Source of the DNA: Eucommia ulmoides
Taxonomy: Eukaryota > Streptophyta > Magnoliopsida > Garryales > Eucommiaceae
DNA: 64,000 bases
Assembly: GCA_016647705.1 (NCBI GenBank)
Contig: JAENRU010000432.1
Coordinates: 1 to 64,000 of the forward strand
Reading direction: 5' to 3'
Below, piece by piece: positions 1 through 11,780 of the stretch; position 1 is the stretch's first letter, and each line of letters opens with the position of its first letter. The translations under genes and the position numbers were made by a program. Below the pieces are notes generated by a model. That model ran no database searches, was not told the DNA's origin, and saw only the letters and a program-made list of their open reading frames with translations.

Positions 1-229
1 ACGATCCACGGTAAAAAATGATTAAAAAATCTTAGCCCATGATTTAATCTTATCTGATGACAAAAAATGCCTCTTGTATCATTCAATTTCGGCCGTTGGA
101 TATTCGATCCAATGGTTCAAAATGTCTTAATTATAAAATGTCTCCAAATGTAATCTCAACCGTTTGATATTCAATCCGACGGCTCAAAATGTCTCAAAAT
201 GTAAATATGTTGTGATTTATAAATAGATA

Positions 230-260
<31 letters not shown>

Positions 261-1287
261 CGCTGATAGGCATGCGTTTCTACGGATTTTTTTTTTGATT
301 TTTTTAACCGTTGGGATGAACGCAACTTTTGGAAGTTTTACTCCAAATTGGCTCGTTTAAATATCCAATTAAACTTAAAAATTAATATTGGATATCTAAT
401 TTAAAAAATAACCATTCAATTTATGAAATGATGGCTTTGATTTTTGATTCCCAATTTTGAAAACATTCAATTTTAGGCCCAACTTTTGTTTGGTAAAAAT
501 AATTGTACAATTAACTAAATTTGGGTCATTACAAAATATGAAATTTAGGCTTTAAAATTTTAATTGACATATTCCTATTTTTATTTAAAAAAATATCAAA
601 CATTGCAAGAATAGTGAATATAACATGTTTGAAATGTGAAATGATAAATGAGCTATGATTTAGGAGTTTAATAAGTAGTGCAATCTCACAATCAATACCC
701 CATTCAATTTCGAGATTTCATAAGTTAAGCTGATGTGTTGAGTAAACGCTGGAGAGGTAAAAATGTCGTCCCTCAAATTTAGGTAGGTTAGATTCTAAAT
801 GTTTCTTCACAAAAAAGAATTGAAAAAATTACTATTCAAAAAATAAAATTAAAAATAGATTAACGTCTCGCAACAGGATAAAACAACAAAATTCCCATTA
901 TAAAATCCCATCTTAGCAAAATCTTTGTTTGAGTATATTTTTAGAGTTAAAATTTTATTGATATTTCCGAGGCGAAATTAATATAGGGTTAATTACACTT
1001 TACATCCCTGTGCTTATACCGAATTGCATTTTGTATCTTTATATAATTAGCATTTACATTCCTATTGCTTAAGTCTTTACATTCCTATTGCTTAAGACTT
1101 AATTGCACTGGGTAAGAATATTACAAAATTAAAGTTAATTTTGCCATTTTATTTTAAAAAATAAGGGTAATGGCGAAATTAACCATAGTTGTTTCCTTTA
1201 AAAGTCTAATTGAACCTTCACTTGTTTGAATTGAGTTTTCGCAGTGCAAAATTTGACTTTTGAATAAGTGATTGTGTATATATACTT
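1..1287. other. AT-rich stretch without a recognisable gene
   Basis: I see no coding region. The stretch is AT-rich, with a short (TAA)n run near 226-257. Around 980-1110 lies the wording typical of degraded Mutator-type termini in plants (a 'gggttaattacactttacatccctg'-like phrase, given here only as a pattern). It may be the 5' flank or terminal region of the broken transposase gene that follows. Confidence 0.4.
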
Positions 1288-1737
1288 ATGACAATTAATT
1301 TCACAACAATTTATTTCGTTGTAATTGGGCAATTTCAATTCGTTGTAGTTGTATGGAGATGTATGATATTGGAAGGAATTGAGTTTAAGGTGTCATATAG
1401 TATGTCTGCGGTAAAATCGTTAGATATTTGTTGGAGAATTACATTAAACGAATTGATTGGGATGTTACGACTTTATATCCTTGAGGATGGAGTTGATCGA
1501 ACTTTGAAATTAAAGTGTATGTTGCCGATAGTTAATATTGGGCCGGAAAATTATAGATACATGTTATTTTCAATCGGTGATGACGTGACATTAGACCATG
1601 TGCTTCAGTTACCTCGTAAAGTGTCATCGCTACTAGGTGTTGAGGTGTATGTCGAGCTAGAGCTGACATTTGATTGCGCTTCATATTCATTATTTGAAAT
1701 AGAATTTAATAATCCACTGGACCAACCAGAAAAATAA
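1288..1737 (+). pseudogene. N-terminal part of a MULE (Mutator-like) transposase, detached
   Basis: A 149-codon open frame whose middle (GIEFKVSYSMSAV... through LKCMLPI and a 'VEVYVELE' end) resembles the poorly conserved N-terminal domain that precedes the MuDR DNA-binding domain in plant MULE transposases. The matching downstream parts lie on the same strand at 7270-9423, after an LTR remnant. I infer that one transposase gene was split by that insertion. The match is by general layout, not by a catalytic motif, so the call is moderate. The frame ends in two consecutive stops where the retroelement sequence begins. Confidence 0.45.
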
Positions 1738-1849
1738 TAGTATTTTAATAATTAATTACTACTCGCATACCGAAGTCACCTATCGACACCCTATCTCGAG
1801 GTCCACTACTCACTAGACAACTTGCACGTCTACAGAACCTATAACCTAG

Positions 1850-1861
1850 ACTCTGATACAA
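1850..1861 (-). other. Primer-binding site of LTR copy 1
   Basis: On the minus strand the LTR end GTGACA is followed after a few bases by TTGTATCAGAGT. This is close to the initiator-tRNA-Met complement TGGTATCAGAGC that plant LTR retrotransposons use. It marks the LTR at 1866-7118 as a 5' LTR and gives the direction (minus). Only about 120 bp of internal sequence (1738-1849) remain beyond it. Confidence 0.6.
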
Positions 1862-2930
1862 CAAATGTCACATCCCACCTCGGGCATCGGGCATCCAAGG
1901 CCGCGTGACGTCGACCTCGACACTTCTTGACGAAACCAACCAAATATAATACATAATCAGACGCATGCGTACTGCTATCAATATTGTTTTTTTTTTTCCA
2001 AAAATAATATCTATTTACTCATTATTACAAATATGGGAACACACCCGTCCCAAATATATACAACAAGGAACAAAGATTTTTCTTGGTCCCTGAGAAATAC
2101 TTTGGGTGTTTAATTGGCCCCTAAGAAATACAATTTGACAATTTGGCCCTTAACATTTCAAAATAGTGTCCAAATGGCTCTTGGATCGGGTTCTGTTAGT
2201 AAAATTTGGGGATTTTGGATGGAAAAAGTCACGTGACAAGCACGTAACGTTTGGCCAAGGGTAAATGCATCATTTCATTCTTTCTAATTAAATGGGACCT
2301 ATTTACATATTTTATTTAACTTAAGGAGTATAAAATGTAATTAACCCTTACCTCCTTCAACCACAGCCTTCTCTCTCTTAAAAAAAAAAGGGCTGTATCT
2401 TTCTTTCCTCTCAAGAGCCGCCGCTGTCGCCATCCATCCAGATCCGCCGTTGCCATCCACCAGTCGCGACGGCGTCCCCTCCCGCCGGTCCCATATCCGC
2501 CATCGCCATCCACCCATCCATCCACCAGTCGAGGCAGCGCCCCCCTCTGATTTGCTACGCATGGCTGCTGGAGAACAAAACGAGGAAGTACTCCTCATTC
2601 TCTCTCGCATTCAAGGTCGATTCTTTCTCCTCAGCGCAACAGATCTAGGGGTTTTGATAATTTTATCAGATGCTGTTGATTATTTTTTTCCTATGCTATT
2701 GATTGAATTTATTTATACAGGATTTACCTTCATATAAATCTGCCGATCTATTCATGTGTTTGTTTTGGCTCTTGATATAGATGTTGATTTATGTGCTTCT
2801 TTTATTTCTTTCTGTACTGGAATTGGATATGTTTTCAATTTCGGGTCATGCTTCTTTTTCATTGGCAAGGTTATCCAATTTATTCCTGTTTCGATTTCGA
2901 AATAGAAATCGAACCCTAAGGTTCGATTCG

Positions 2931-3157
2931 GCGGCCACTGCTGCAAGCTCACAAGAGAAGGCCCTCAGGGAGATCAGAATAAAGACGGCACTCGTTATGT
3001 TGCTGCTGCTGCCAAGATTGGGAAACTGCTCGGGGAGCGCCTGCTGCTCAACGACATCCCTGCTGTTTCTGTTTTTCTCAAGAAAGAACAGAAATATCAT
3101 GGCAAGGTCAAGGCTGTGATTGATTCCCTGAGAGAAGTAGGCATTAAATTTGTTTGA
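2931..3157 (+). pseudogene. Captured C-terminal fragment of a ribosomal L18 (uL18) family gene, organelle type
   Basis: The frame at 2978-3157 ends with a stop after ...SLREVGIKFV and contains AAAAKIGKLLGERLLLNDIP and SVFLKKEQKYHGKVKAVIDS. This is the pattern of the C-terminal half of plant mitochondrial-type uL18 proteins, including the 'A.AAK.G..L..RL...DIPAV' core. Just upstream a different frame reads AASSQEKALREIR, the usual preceding segment, so a one-base frameshift lies near 2978. It sits inside the Pack-MULE without the rest of the gene, so I call it a captured and broken fragment. The family assignment rests on motif recall, not on a search. Confidence 0.6.
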
Positions 3158-3484
3158 ATCAAGATTAAATTTCTATTTGGATTCTGACTGTGAAACTGTT
3201 TATCTTGTTCATGAGAAAAATGAATACCGTTTTTACCTTTGAAATAGTGGCGTGGAAGTTGAGCGTAAAAGATAAAGCTTTATCATTTTCATGCCGTCTT
3301 CAGTATGTATCGAAAGACCAACCATTTCTAAAAAACTTTGTAGTAGATTTTTTAGATGATCCTGGTATATTGGCAAGACGATTGGTGTATTAGCTCATAT
3401 TACTGCCTCTCGTTTGTATTGGTGGACAAAATGTTTTGAGGTGTCCAGAATGGTTGGATTCATATGTTGGGTGAAGTTTTCAGA

Positions 3485-3850
3485 ATATTTTCAAGTAATT
3501 GTCTTCGATTTCAAGTAATTGTCTTCGAAATCGAAACCTAAATCGAAACCCTATATCGATTTCGATGGTGTTTGTCGTTTTGGTGGCGATGTTCGGCAGT
3601 GTTCTTTGTGCCATGATCTTCGGTTTCGATTTCGAAATCGAAATCGATTTCCTGTTTTGATTTCGAAATCGAAATCGAAATCGAAATCGAAACCTAGTTT
3701 CGAAATCAATTTCGAAATCGAAATCGAAAACTAAATCGAAACCCTATTTCAATTTTGATGGTGTTCGTCATTTTGGTGGCCATGTTCGGCGGTGTTCTTC
3801 GATTTCGAAATTGAAATCGAAACCCCAAGGTCCGATTTCGGCGGTGTTCT
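3485..3850. repeat. TTTCGA hexanucleotide / palindromic repeat tract
   Basis: Runs of ATTTCGAAATCGAAATCG and its reverse complement fill this tract, densest at 3620-3745. The unit TTTCGAAA is self-complementary, so the tract can fold. Shorter pieces of the same motif occur at 2885-2930 next to the captured gene piece. After 3860 it turns into GTT/GGTG-rich low-complexity sequence to about 4000. Confidence 0.8.
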
Positions 3851-5309
3851 TCATTTTTGATTTCGGTGTTTGTCGGTAGTGTTGTTTGTTTTGGTGGTGG
3901 TGTTCGTTGGTGTTGATGTTCGTTTTGGTGAAGGTGTTCGTTTTGATGTTGATGTTCGTTTTAGTGGTGACGTTTGGCGGTGTTGATGTTTAAGGCCCTA
4001 ATTTTCTTGGAACGGAAACAGTAAGACCCTGTTTGTTTAGTATTTTTGTTTTCAGATTTGTGTTTTAATATGAGAGCGAAAAAAAAAAATATGATCATGT
4101 TTTGCTCTCTTATTTTTAGCACAAAATTCTTAGAATATAATTGAATTATTCCTTAGTTTTGTTCCTATTTCTTCTTTCATAAAGGTTTATATTTGGTTTG
4201 GTTGGATAAGTCATTCCTTTTGTATACCTTAGGATTTTTAATTCTCCTTTTAATGAAAAAAAAATCAAATAATATTTCCAAAAAAAATGTTGTTTTGTTC
4301 CCATAAATTCTATTTTGTTCTCATAAATTTGTTGTTGAAATTACACGTTCAAATTTAGCAATATTTACATTTACCGACAAAGAAGAAGATGATGAAATTT
4401 GTTTATTTGAATATGGGAGGGTCCTATTCGTCGGCTTCAAAATTTGTTCCCAAATTTTGTTTCAATATGGGAGGGTCCTATTTGTGTTCCATATTTGTTC
4501 CAAGATTTGTGTTTCAATAATTTTTTTCACTCTCTCTCTTTCTCAATTGAGAAATGAAGCCATGTAGGAAAAATAAGAAAAAAAATATTTTGAACTCTTA
4601 AGTTTAGATAAGTTTTCAGAATTAGCCCAATTGAATAAAAAGACGAAAATACCCTTAATGAAATGTTGACTGTTAGTTGACTTAACAAAAATCGCTTTAG
4701 GGGTCAATTGGACACTATTTTGAAATGTTAAGGGTCAAATTGTCGAATTGCATTTTTTACGGGCCAATTGAACACCCAATGCATTTTTCAGGGACCAAAA
4801 AGGTCTTTATCCCATACAATAAAAACCACAATATACTGAACCTTCCCCGGTTCGCCTCTGACCGGCTCACTCTTAAAATGACAACACCTCCGGACTCTAC
4901 CTAGTATCAGTAGTAGAGTCACTTCTAGCTGCGGCACCTAAAATCAAATATTTTATTAGTGTACTGTCTTCATAATATAAAAATATTTTATGGATTAAGC
5001 ATGAGTATTAAACACCACGTTTCAAAATATAATATAATATAACCACGTGCCATACGGAAATTCAGTTTCCCTGTCACCAATGAGATAAACTAATATATTT
5101 AAAATACCCAATTCAAACATTTTAAATCAACCAACCCAATCATTTTAAATCAACCAATCCAAACATCTAGTCACATAATAAAATATTGCACATCACTCTC
5201 CTACTAGCCATAAGATCATTTTTACCCCACGATCGAGAGTTACGACGGTACCATAACTTGTACAATTATGCCATCTAACGTGGTTATCAGTGCCAGGGTC
5301 ATTTATTAT

Positions 5310-5720
5310 CCCCAATAGTAGGGGTACCACCTGCAGGATTTGCACTCTTGACGAGTCAATCAACCACCTGTAGAACTAATCCTCCTGAAAGGTCATAATA
5401 ATCAACCACCTACAGGACTAATACTCCTGACATGTTATAATATCAACAACCACCTGCAGGACTAATTCTCCTGACAGGTCATAATAATCAACCACTTGCA
5501 GGATTAATTCTCCTAACAGGTCATAATAATCAACCACTTGCAGGACTACTCATCTTGATAAGTCATAATATCATCAACCACATGTAGGACTGACACTCCT
5601 GACATGTCAATAACAATAATCAACCACCTACAGGATGTACCCTCCTAACAAGTCAAAACTATCCCGCAGGACATACCCTCTTGACGGGATCAAAACTATG
5701 GCATAGTCGGACAAAAACTA
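5310..5720. repeat. Minisatellite in LTR copy 1 (about 45-50 bp units)
   Basis: Eight or so imperfect units with the core CAACCACCTGCAGGACTAAT, followed by TCTCCTGACAGGTCATAATA. The units drift strongly in sequence and length. The array lies between the two arms of the conserved inverted repeat of this LTR family (4958-4973 and 5828-5842). Confidence 0.8.
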
Positions 5721-6798
5721 CTTCCCACATTTAAAACCTACTTGATCCACATAAGTCACAAAATCGTCCATTTTAATAAACACATTTTTCCACAATTTAT
5801 ACGAAAATAAAATTTGTAAATTTACATAGAAGACAGTACACTCACCTCGTTTTCTGTACTGCAAAAATACCGACGTCAAAAACTACTGGGATGCTGGCGC
5901 CTGTGAACCTAACAGCGATAGGGCCTAAATTAACATTTTATTTAAAATAAACCTAATATGCAATGTATGGCCCTAACATGCACAATTCTCCATTCCCCAA
6001 ATTTAATTATGAAAAATTATTATTTATCCCATTTCACTATGTTAATATTCACTGTACAACAATTATTAAAATTAACGATTACAAAAATTATTATCACGAT
6101 TGTGGAAATTTTAATGCAAATAATTTTAATTTAACGAAAATAATAATCGACTGAAAATTTACCTATTCCGAATCGCCTCTTCGGGTTTTATTTTTGTTTT
6201 TGTGAAATTATTTTTTTTTTTTTTTTTCGGTTCTGCTTCAGCCGACGACCTCTTTTCCTCTCACACCAACCTTCACCGCTGACCCTCCTTAACGATCAAC
6301 TCACACCATCGCTACCTCGTTGATCACCCACTGACTGAACCCACCACACACATACATACACAGCAGCACACACACACGACGAACACGGTAACCCACTGGC
6401 AAAACCTTTTTCTCTCATCACCAACTCTGGCGACCTCACCCATGATGATCACTCCCACCGGATGAGCAAAACACCGCCGATGACAGCAACGATCACACAC
6501 CCACACACATATGCATGCTGAACAGGACACACAAACTCACCGAATGATCGGCGATAATCACCGGATGAACACCACCACCACACCCACCCACTCACCGGCC
6601 GACGACAATCGACAACCTACTGCTGGACGAATGACGCCATCCACACACCGAACACCCACACCACCGAACGTCTGCGACGATTAACCAGCCGACACTTATA
6701 CACCGTCACTAAAACACACCTACCGTCGGCTGCTAAACAGCCCACCACCGAACCGCCTTTTCTCTCTCTCTCTGTTTTCTCTTTTTAGGTGATGATAT

Positions 6799-6840
6799 CG
6801 TGTGTGTGTGTGTGTGATATATATATACATACACACACAC

Positions 6841-6895
<55 letters not shown>

Positions 6896-6915
6896 CACAC
6901 ACATATACATATATT
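6799..6915. repeat. (TG)n/(TA)n/(CA)n compound microsatellite
   Basis: TGTG, ATAT and ACAC runs follow one another, with a (TA)n core of about 40 bp at 6850-6891. It lies in the 5' part of LTR copy 1 (minus orientation). Open frames here (Tyr-Ile and Cys-Val runs) are translation artefacts. Confidence 0.9.
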
Positions 6916-7269
6916 AATTTTTCTAAATTACATTAATCTCCCCTAATTATCTTTAAATTATCATTTAAGCCCAAAATCTAAAATTAATATTTCTAAAATT
7001 ACTAATTGACCCCTAAAATTTTAAATTAAATAATAAATGACACAATCTACTCCGTTATTTTCTAAATGTTCCAAAATGCAGCTAATGATTAAGCATGTGC
7101 AGAACTTAGGGTTTTACAGTTACACTCTCTGATCGCCATACATTCCCGAAGAATATCATCTCCATACCGTGATTGACCATAATACAGCACCAGTTCTGTC
7201 TCTCTACATCACCATCATTCGCCAATTAGTCCACCGCATGACAACAATTGCGTTAGGTATGATGGGAAC

Positions 7270-9423
7270 GTGGAGGATAGGACGAATACAGTTAGTAGTT
7301 TCTACGATGTCGAACAGATAAAGTTAGATGATGCTTTTGCGTTGGAAGAAGAGGAGAATGGTGGGGATGAAGATGAAAATATGGTTGTTGAGCTGAGCAC
7401 GCAGGGGAGTGAACAATTGCAGTTGCACAAGGTTCTTTCATTCTATAATTAGTTGGAATTGGGTGATGACGATGACATGACAAAGTATGAGCCAAAATTG
7501 CGGAAGAATTTATGGATCCTGGAAATGGACAAATTCAGTGGCGGCATGGTATTCAAGAACAAGAAACTTGTCCAGAATGCTGTCAAGTATTACGATATTA
7601 TGAAAAATAAAGAGTATTGTGTGGTGGAGACGCACCCTAAAGTTTGGTCGATTAAATACAAGCATGTTTGCGGGTGAAGGATGCGGGCGACTTTAAAAAA
7701 GAGTCACGGAATGTTCTAGATTACGCAATACAATGGGCAACACATGTGTTTCTATAATCATACGACCCTGGATCATGAAAACTTGGATTCGAGTGTCATT
7801 TTGACATGATACTTGGACAAGTCAAAAAGGATCTGAAAGTGAAGATGGGCTTTATCGTTGCCTCTGTGAAAGAGTCTCGGGAATTCAGAATCTCCTATTG
7901 AAATGCTTGGTTGGCTAGATTTAAAGCCATTGAGACCTTTTTCGGCAATTGGGACGAATCGTATTGGAAGTTGCCGAAGTTCATGTTGGCATTGCAACAC
8001 TTTAATCTTGGGATGATTGTCAAATGGAATATCGTTCTGACCGCTCAACCTGGCTGTTCGACGTTCGACATGGTGTTTTGGGTATTCCAACCTTCTGTGG
8101 TCGGATGGAGATATTGCCGGTCTGTCCTCACGATTGACTAGACCCATTTGTACGGTAAGTACGAGGGAAAATTTTTGATCGCCATTGGGATGACACCATC
8201 CAGTAAGTGTTATCCTTTGGTGTTCGTGTTAGTAATAACGGAGGACCACCGCTGTTGGTCTTTTTCGATGCTGAAGCGTTATATTATTAAAGATTGTCTG
8301 GAGGTCACGTTGATATCTGATAGATACACTGGCATTATTAGTGCGGTCAGAAATTTATGGCTTAATCAACCGAATGAGCCCGCTCGGTATCATTGATTTT
8401 ATTTGCGGCACCTTTGCAACAATTTCAACAAGATACGTAAAAATCAACAACTAAAAGATCTTGCTTGGAATGTGAGTGTTGCGATACAAGTTCGGAAGTA
8501 CATCGCCATCATGGAAGAGATTAAAACAATAGATATGCTGGTGTATACGTGGTTTGATCAAGTAGACAAAGAGAAATGGACCAGGGCACACGATGATGGT
8601 AAACGTTGGGGCGTGTTGAAGACCAACTATGCCGAAGTATTCAACAACTAATTAAAAGGTGCAAGGAATGTCCTAATTACAACAACCGTTTTGATAACTT
8701 TCTACAGATTGGTGAAATACTTGGATGTCTGTCGATAGGAAACTTTAAAGGACTTGGCCATGGATTTGGGGTACGTAAAACATGTTATTGACAAAATTCA
8801 AAAATCTTAAGTTAAGTCCAAAACATACAACGTCCAAATATTCAATTAGTAAGGTTTTTAAATTTGCAATTTATTAATTACTTATTTTTTTATATTTATA
8901 ATACCAGTGATGCAACCCGTTATCTAGTTTGATGTGTGTGTGTATATATGTGTGTGCACGTGTGTAAATATATTCAACAATAGGGAGAATGCATGTTACC
9001 ACATGAAAACGAGAAAGACTTTGGCCTATGGTATTGTTACACACAAAGTTATTTTAGGGGATAACCTTGATTGCACTTGTGGAAAATATAAAATTTTTAG
9101 ATATCCATACTACCACATGCTTGTGGAGATCGAGTATTATGACATTGATGCATTCTGATACATTGATCCTGAGTACACAATAGCGAACTTATTGAAAGTG
9201 TGAGAGTCATCGTTTTAATCAATCGTTCACGAGGACTATTGACCGGTGTTTAATTTTTTTATCCTTCTTTCTAACAAGAATAGACTTCGAGTTCTGAAGC
9301 GCAGACGACCAAAATCCACTTTCAAAATGAGATGGATGTATCTCAGAGGACAATGACAAATTAGTGTGGTTGTGTGCTCAAACTGGTCATGATAGGCGGA
9401 TATGTCCATCTCGACCCCAATAA
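7270..9423 (+). pseudogene. MULE (Mutator-like) transposase, main body, degraded
   Basis: Domains appear in the right order through several stops and frame changes. First comes an acidic linker (7270-7450). A MuDR-type DNA-binding segment follows (7534-7740; FSGGMVFKNKKLVQNAVKYY ... KYKHVCG). The MULE transposase domain spans about 8120-8650 (THLYGKYEGKFLIAIG, then VTLISDRYTGIISAV, then RHLCNNFNKI). A SWIM-like zinc finger lies at 9040-9150 (LDCTCGKYKIFRYPYYHMLV, with Tyr where the third Cys should be). A CCHC-like knuckle ends it (9360-9420; CAQTGHDRRICPSRP). The codon after the first catalytic Asp (expected Gly) is a stop, so the gene is dead. The N-terminal part lies at 1288-1737. Confidence 0.8.
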
Positions 9424-9822
9424 GTATTCTCAATTAAATTTGTTTGTTTCATTGTAATGGAGACAACATTTTTTCTTTTTAATTTTGGTTTTATGATTGT
9501 AACAACATTTGCATTGTGTTGTATTCCATTGTCACTTAGTTGATAAATGTAATATTTACTTCGTATAATATTAGTTGATGAGATTTTAGTTTTGTACTAA
9601 TAATTTTTACACAAGTTTTTTGATTTTTTTATTGGAAATGTAAACGGAAAAAAGAAAAAAGAAAATGAGAATTAAAAAAATAAAAGGCCCAAGTGTGATA
9701 ATTACATTTCAAAATTCTAAATGAAATTGAATTTTATTTCATTTTAGTACAATATTTTATTTTATTTTTTGTAGACACTCCAATTTTTTCATATTCTTCT
9801 AGTTATGGATTAGCTTGCACCT
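9424..9822. other. AT-rich spacer between transposase and plant-mobile-domain genes
   Basis: No gene or clear repeat. It is a non-coding gap of about 400 bp between two transposon-type genes on the same strand. Confidence 0.4.
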
Positions 9823-10605
9823 ATGGATCAGTCATTACTTTATTTGTAGAGTGACCACAGGTCTGTAGCAGTTTGGGAAGAACGTGGAGGGCAGATTGTA
9901 CTAAATATATATTTCATCATTATATTCAACTTTTTTTTTCTTTTATATTTTTTTATTTGATTGTCTTTTACTTTATATTTTAGCATTCTTCTCGGCTTTA
10001 CTGTTCTGAGGTGAGAAGGTTTCTGGGTCGATGGGCAGGAAATATACCTGGCCGAGTGGTACAGTTGATACAGGCCACCGGGTTGCATGGTGTTTTTCAG
10101 TTACGGAAGAATCAATTAGACTACTCTTTGATTACCGTGTTGGTCGAGAAATGATTTCAGGAGACACATATGTTTTATCTTCCGACTAGAAAGATGATAG
10201 TAATACTACATGACGTAGCAGTGTTATTCGGGCTGCCCGTGAACGGGCGAGCAATTACCGGCCCTAAGGACACGTGGTAGCGCACAAAATATGCAGCTAC
10301 TTACACTCGCAAGTATACGAGGTCTAAGTTTTAGTATAGTGTGATTGTTAAGATCGGGTTATCGTATTCACAGGGATTGTTGTCGTTACTATCGAATACC
10401 ACGTTTGTCGTGACCTAATTTTATCTAGGCGAAAAACAAATGTATTTAATTAATTAAACTAATACTAACATATCCTAAATTAACTACACTATTATGTTAA
10501 TATGTTTTAGGGTGAATAATTGTATAGGGATTAACGTGTTTACAAATACATGTTCGATTTCGATTTACTCGCGTTTACGTTGTTCGACCTATTTGACAAC
10601 CTCGG

Positions 10606-10990
10606 TACGTAAACTCCGCCGCCACCTCTTCCAAGTGTAAGATGGGGAAATACATGACTTCGAGTCAACGGAGAAGTCCCCCTCAACGTCTTAACGACCC
10701 TAGGTCACGTGAGTCTCGTCCAGCGTCATTGATTGCACACAATCCAACTCCCTCCCGGGTTATTGGATCGTCGCGTTGTATTTACTCTATCGACAATCTC
10801 CATTCTAAAACTCCCTCGCTACCTCTTTCGAGTGTAAGACAAGAGATATAACGCAACTTCGAGTTAATGAAGAGATCCCCCTCAACGTCTTTATGACCCT
10901 AGGTCACGTGTGTCTTGCCCTACGTCATCGATTGTCCACGATTCAAACCCCGACCGGGTTATAGAATCGTGGCGTTTGTTTACCCTATTC
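10606..10990. repeat. Two diverged direct repeats of about 197 bp inside the solo LTR
   Basis: The wording ACTCC..CGC.ACCTCTT.C.AGTGTAAGA at 10613 recurs at 10810. The blocks that follow (GACTTCGAGTCAACGGAGAA / AACTTCGAGTTAATGAAGAG, then CCCCCTCAACGTCTT, CCTAGGTCACGTG and CGGGTTAT) repeat in the same order. Confidence 0.75.
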
Positions 10991-11498
10991 CGAATTCGGG
11001 GTTTTGTCAAAATCTCGTATTCTCCATTTATCAATCCAAGCATAATAAACAAACAATACGATAAATACAATCAAACTACAAAGAACAATCACAAACGAAA
11101 CACCAAAATCACCCAAATGACGTATTTATAAATATAGTGTTAATCCCTACTACAATCCATATTTAACTCGGGGCCATAGCCGCATATACAAAAAAATAAC
11201 GAGCTAAACATGCTCACATGCTCCTAAGATAAAGAAATAAGGAAAAACGATCGAAGAACTTAGCCTCGTCCGAAGATAAACCGCTAAGAACGCTCCACGA
11301 TCGATTCGCCGTCTTCCCCACTTCGGGATGCGAGCTCCACCACTAAAATTCCTAACCCTTGGCTTAACTATAACCTAAGGGGCTCAAAAATGCAAGAGAG
11401 ATGAGAGAGATCCGGCCAAAGGGGGAGGAGAGGGGGATATTTATAGCAAAAATATCCTAAAAATATGTAAAAATATCTAAAGGCTGTGCAGGGCAAAT

Positions 11499-11780
11499 TC
11501 GCTTAGGCGGTGGAAATTCCGCCTAGGCGGAGTTAGGTCGGTTAAGTCTGATCGCCTGGGCGGTGAAGTAGGCGGTGGACTGGAGAACATTCTGTTGAAA
11601 TTTTGCCTAAGCGAAGAAAACTTCGCCTAGGCGAGCGGCTGTCAGTAGCCCTTCTTCGTCCTCTGTTGGATTTCCGCCTAAGCGGTAGAATTTCTGCTCA
11701 GGCGGTCGTCCGTCAGTAACATTTTGCTCTTCTCTGCATCTTCATCGCTTAAGCGGTGGTCTGGACGCTTAAGCGGTGGG
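11499..11780. repeat. Cluster of CGCCTAGGCG-type palindromes
   Basis: About ten variants of the decamer CGCYTARGCG (CGCTTAGGCGG, CGCCTAGGCGG, CGCCTGGGCGG, GCCTAAGCG, CGCCTAGGCGAG, CGCTTAAGCGG twice, and others) lie within 280 bp inside the solo LTR. Several pairs can form hairpins with one another. The tract is GC-rich against AT-rich surroundings. Confidence 0.75.

Larger units (their letters stand above)
2067..4813. mobile_element. Pack-MULE-type element with about 150-bp terminal inverted repeats
   Basis: The ends are inverted repeats: left GGAACAAAGATTTTTCTTGG and right, reversed, GGGATAAAGACCTTTTTGG. Both continue with TTGGTCCCTGA and then 'ACAATTTG...CCCTTAACATTTCAAAATAGTG'-like wording for about 150 bp (2067-2215 against 4665-4813). 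The flanks are ATACAACAA (2058-2066) and ATACAATAA (4814-4822), a 9-bp target duplication with one mismatch, as expected for Mutator-like elements. No transposase is inside. It carries a captured host-gene fragment (2931-3157), exon-like C-rich sequence at 2400-2560, and a TTTCGA repeat. The host LTR sequence continues on both sides and is uninterrupted in the copy at 45.2 kb. Confidence 0.8.
1866..7118 (-). mobile_element. LTR copy 1 of the recurrent LTR family, split by a Pack-MULE
   Basis: Read on the minus strand it begins TGTAAAACCC (7118) and ends GTGACA (1866), the TG...CA form of an LTR, and is followed by a primer-binding site. Without the nested element at 2067-4813 it is about 2.5 kb. 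It shares with the copies at 32.4, 45.2 and 49.2 kb the 20-mer AGGTGAGTGTACTGTCTTCT (here reversed at 5828-5847), a 3' block around 4840-4970 with the phrase 'GAGGCGAACC', and a minisatellite between them. No second LTR is found, so the element is truncated. It interrupts the MULE transposase gene. Confidence 0.75.

Noticed and set aside
2316-2740. Arg/Trp/Gly-rich frames on both strands as a gene
   Set aside because: C-rich CCATCCATCC-type sequence of a captured untranslated or exon fragment; no consistent frame.
5310-5720. CRISPR-like regular repeat array
   Set aside because: The units are drifting tandem minisatellite copies without unique spacers, in a plant LTR; no cas genes and no prokaryotic context.
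6720-6902. Tyr-Ile repeat protein
   Set aside because: Translation of a (TA)n/(CA)n microsatellite.
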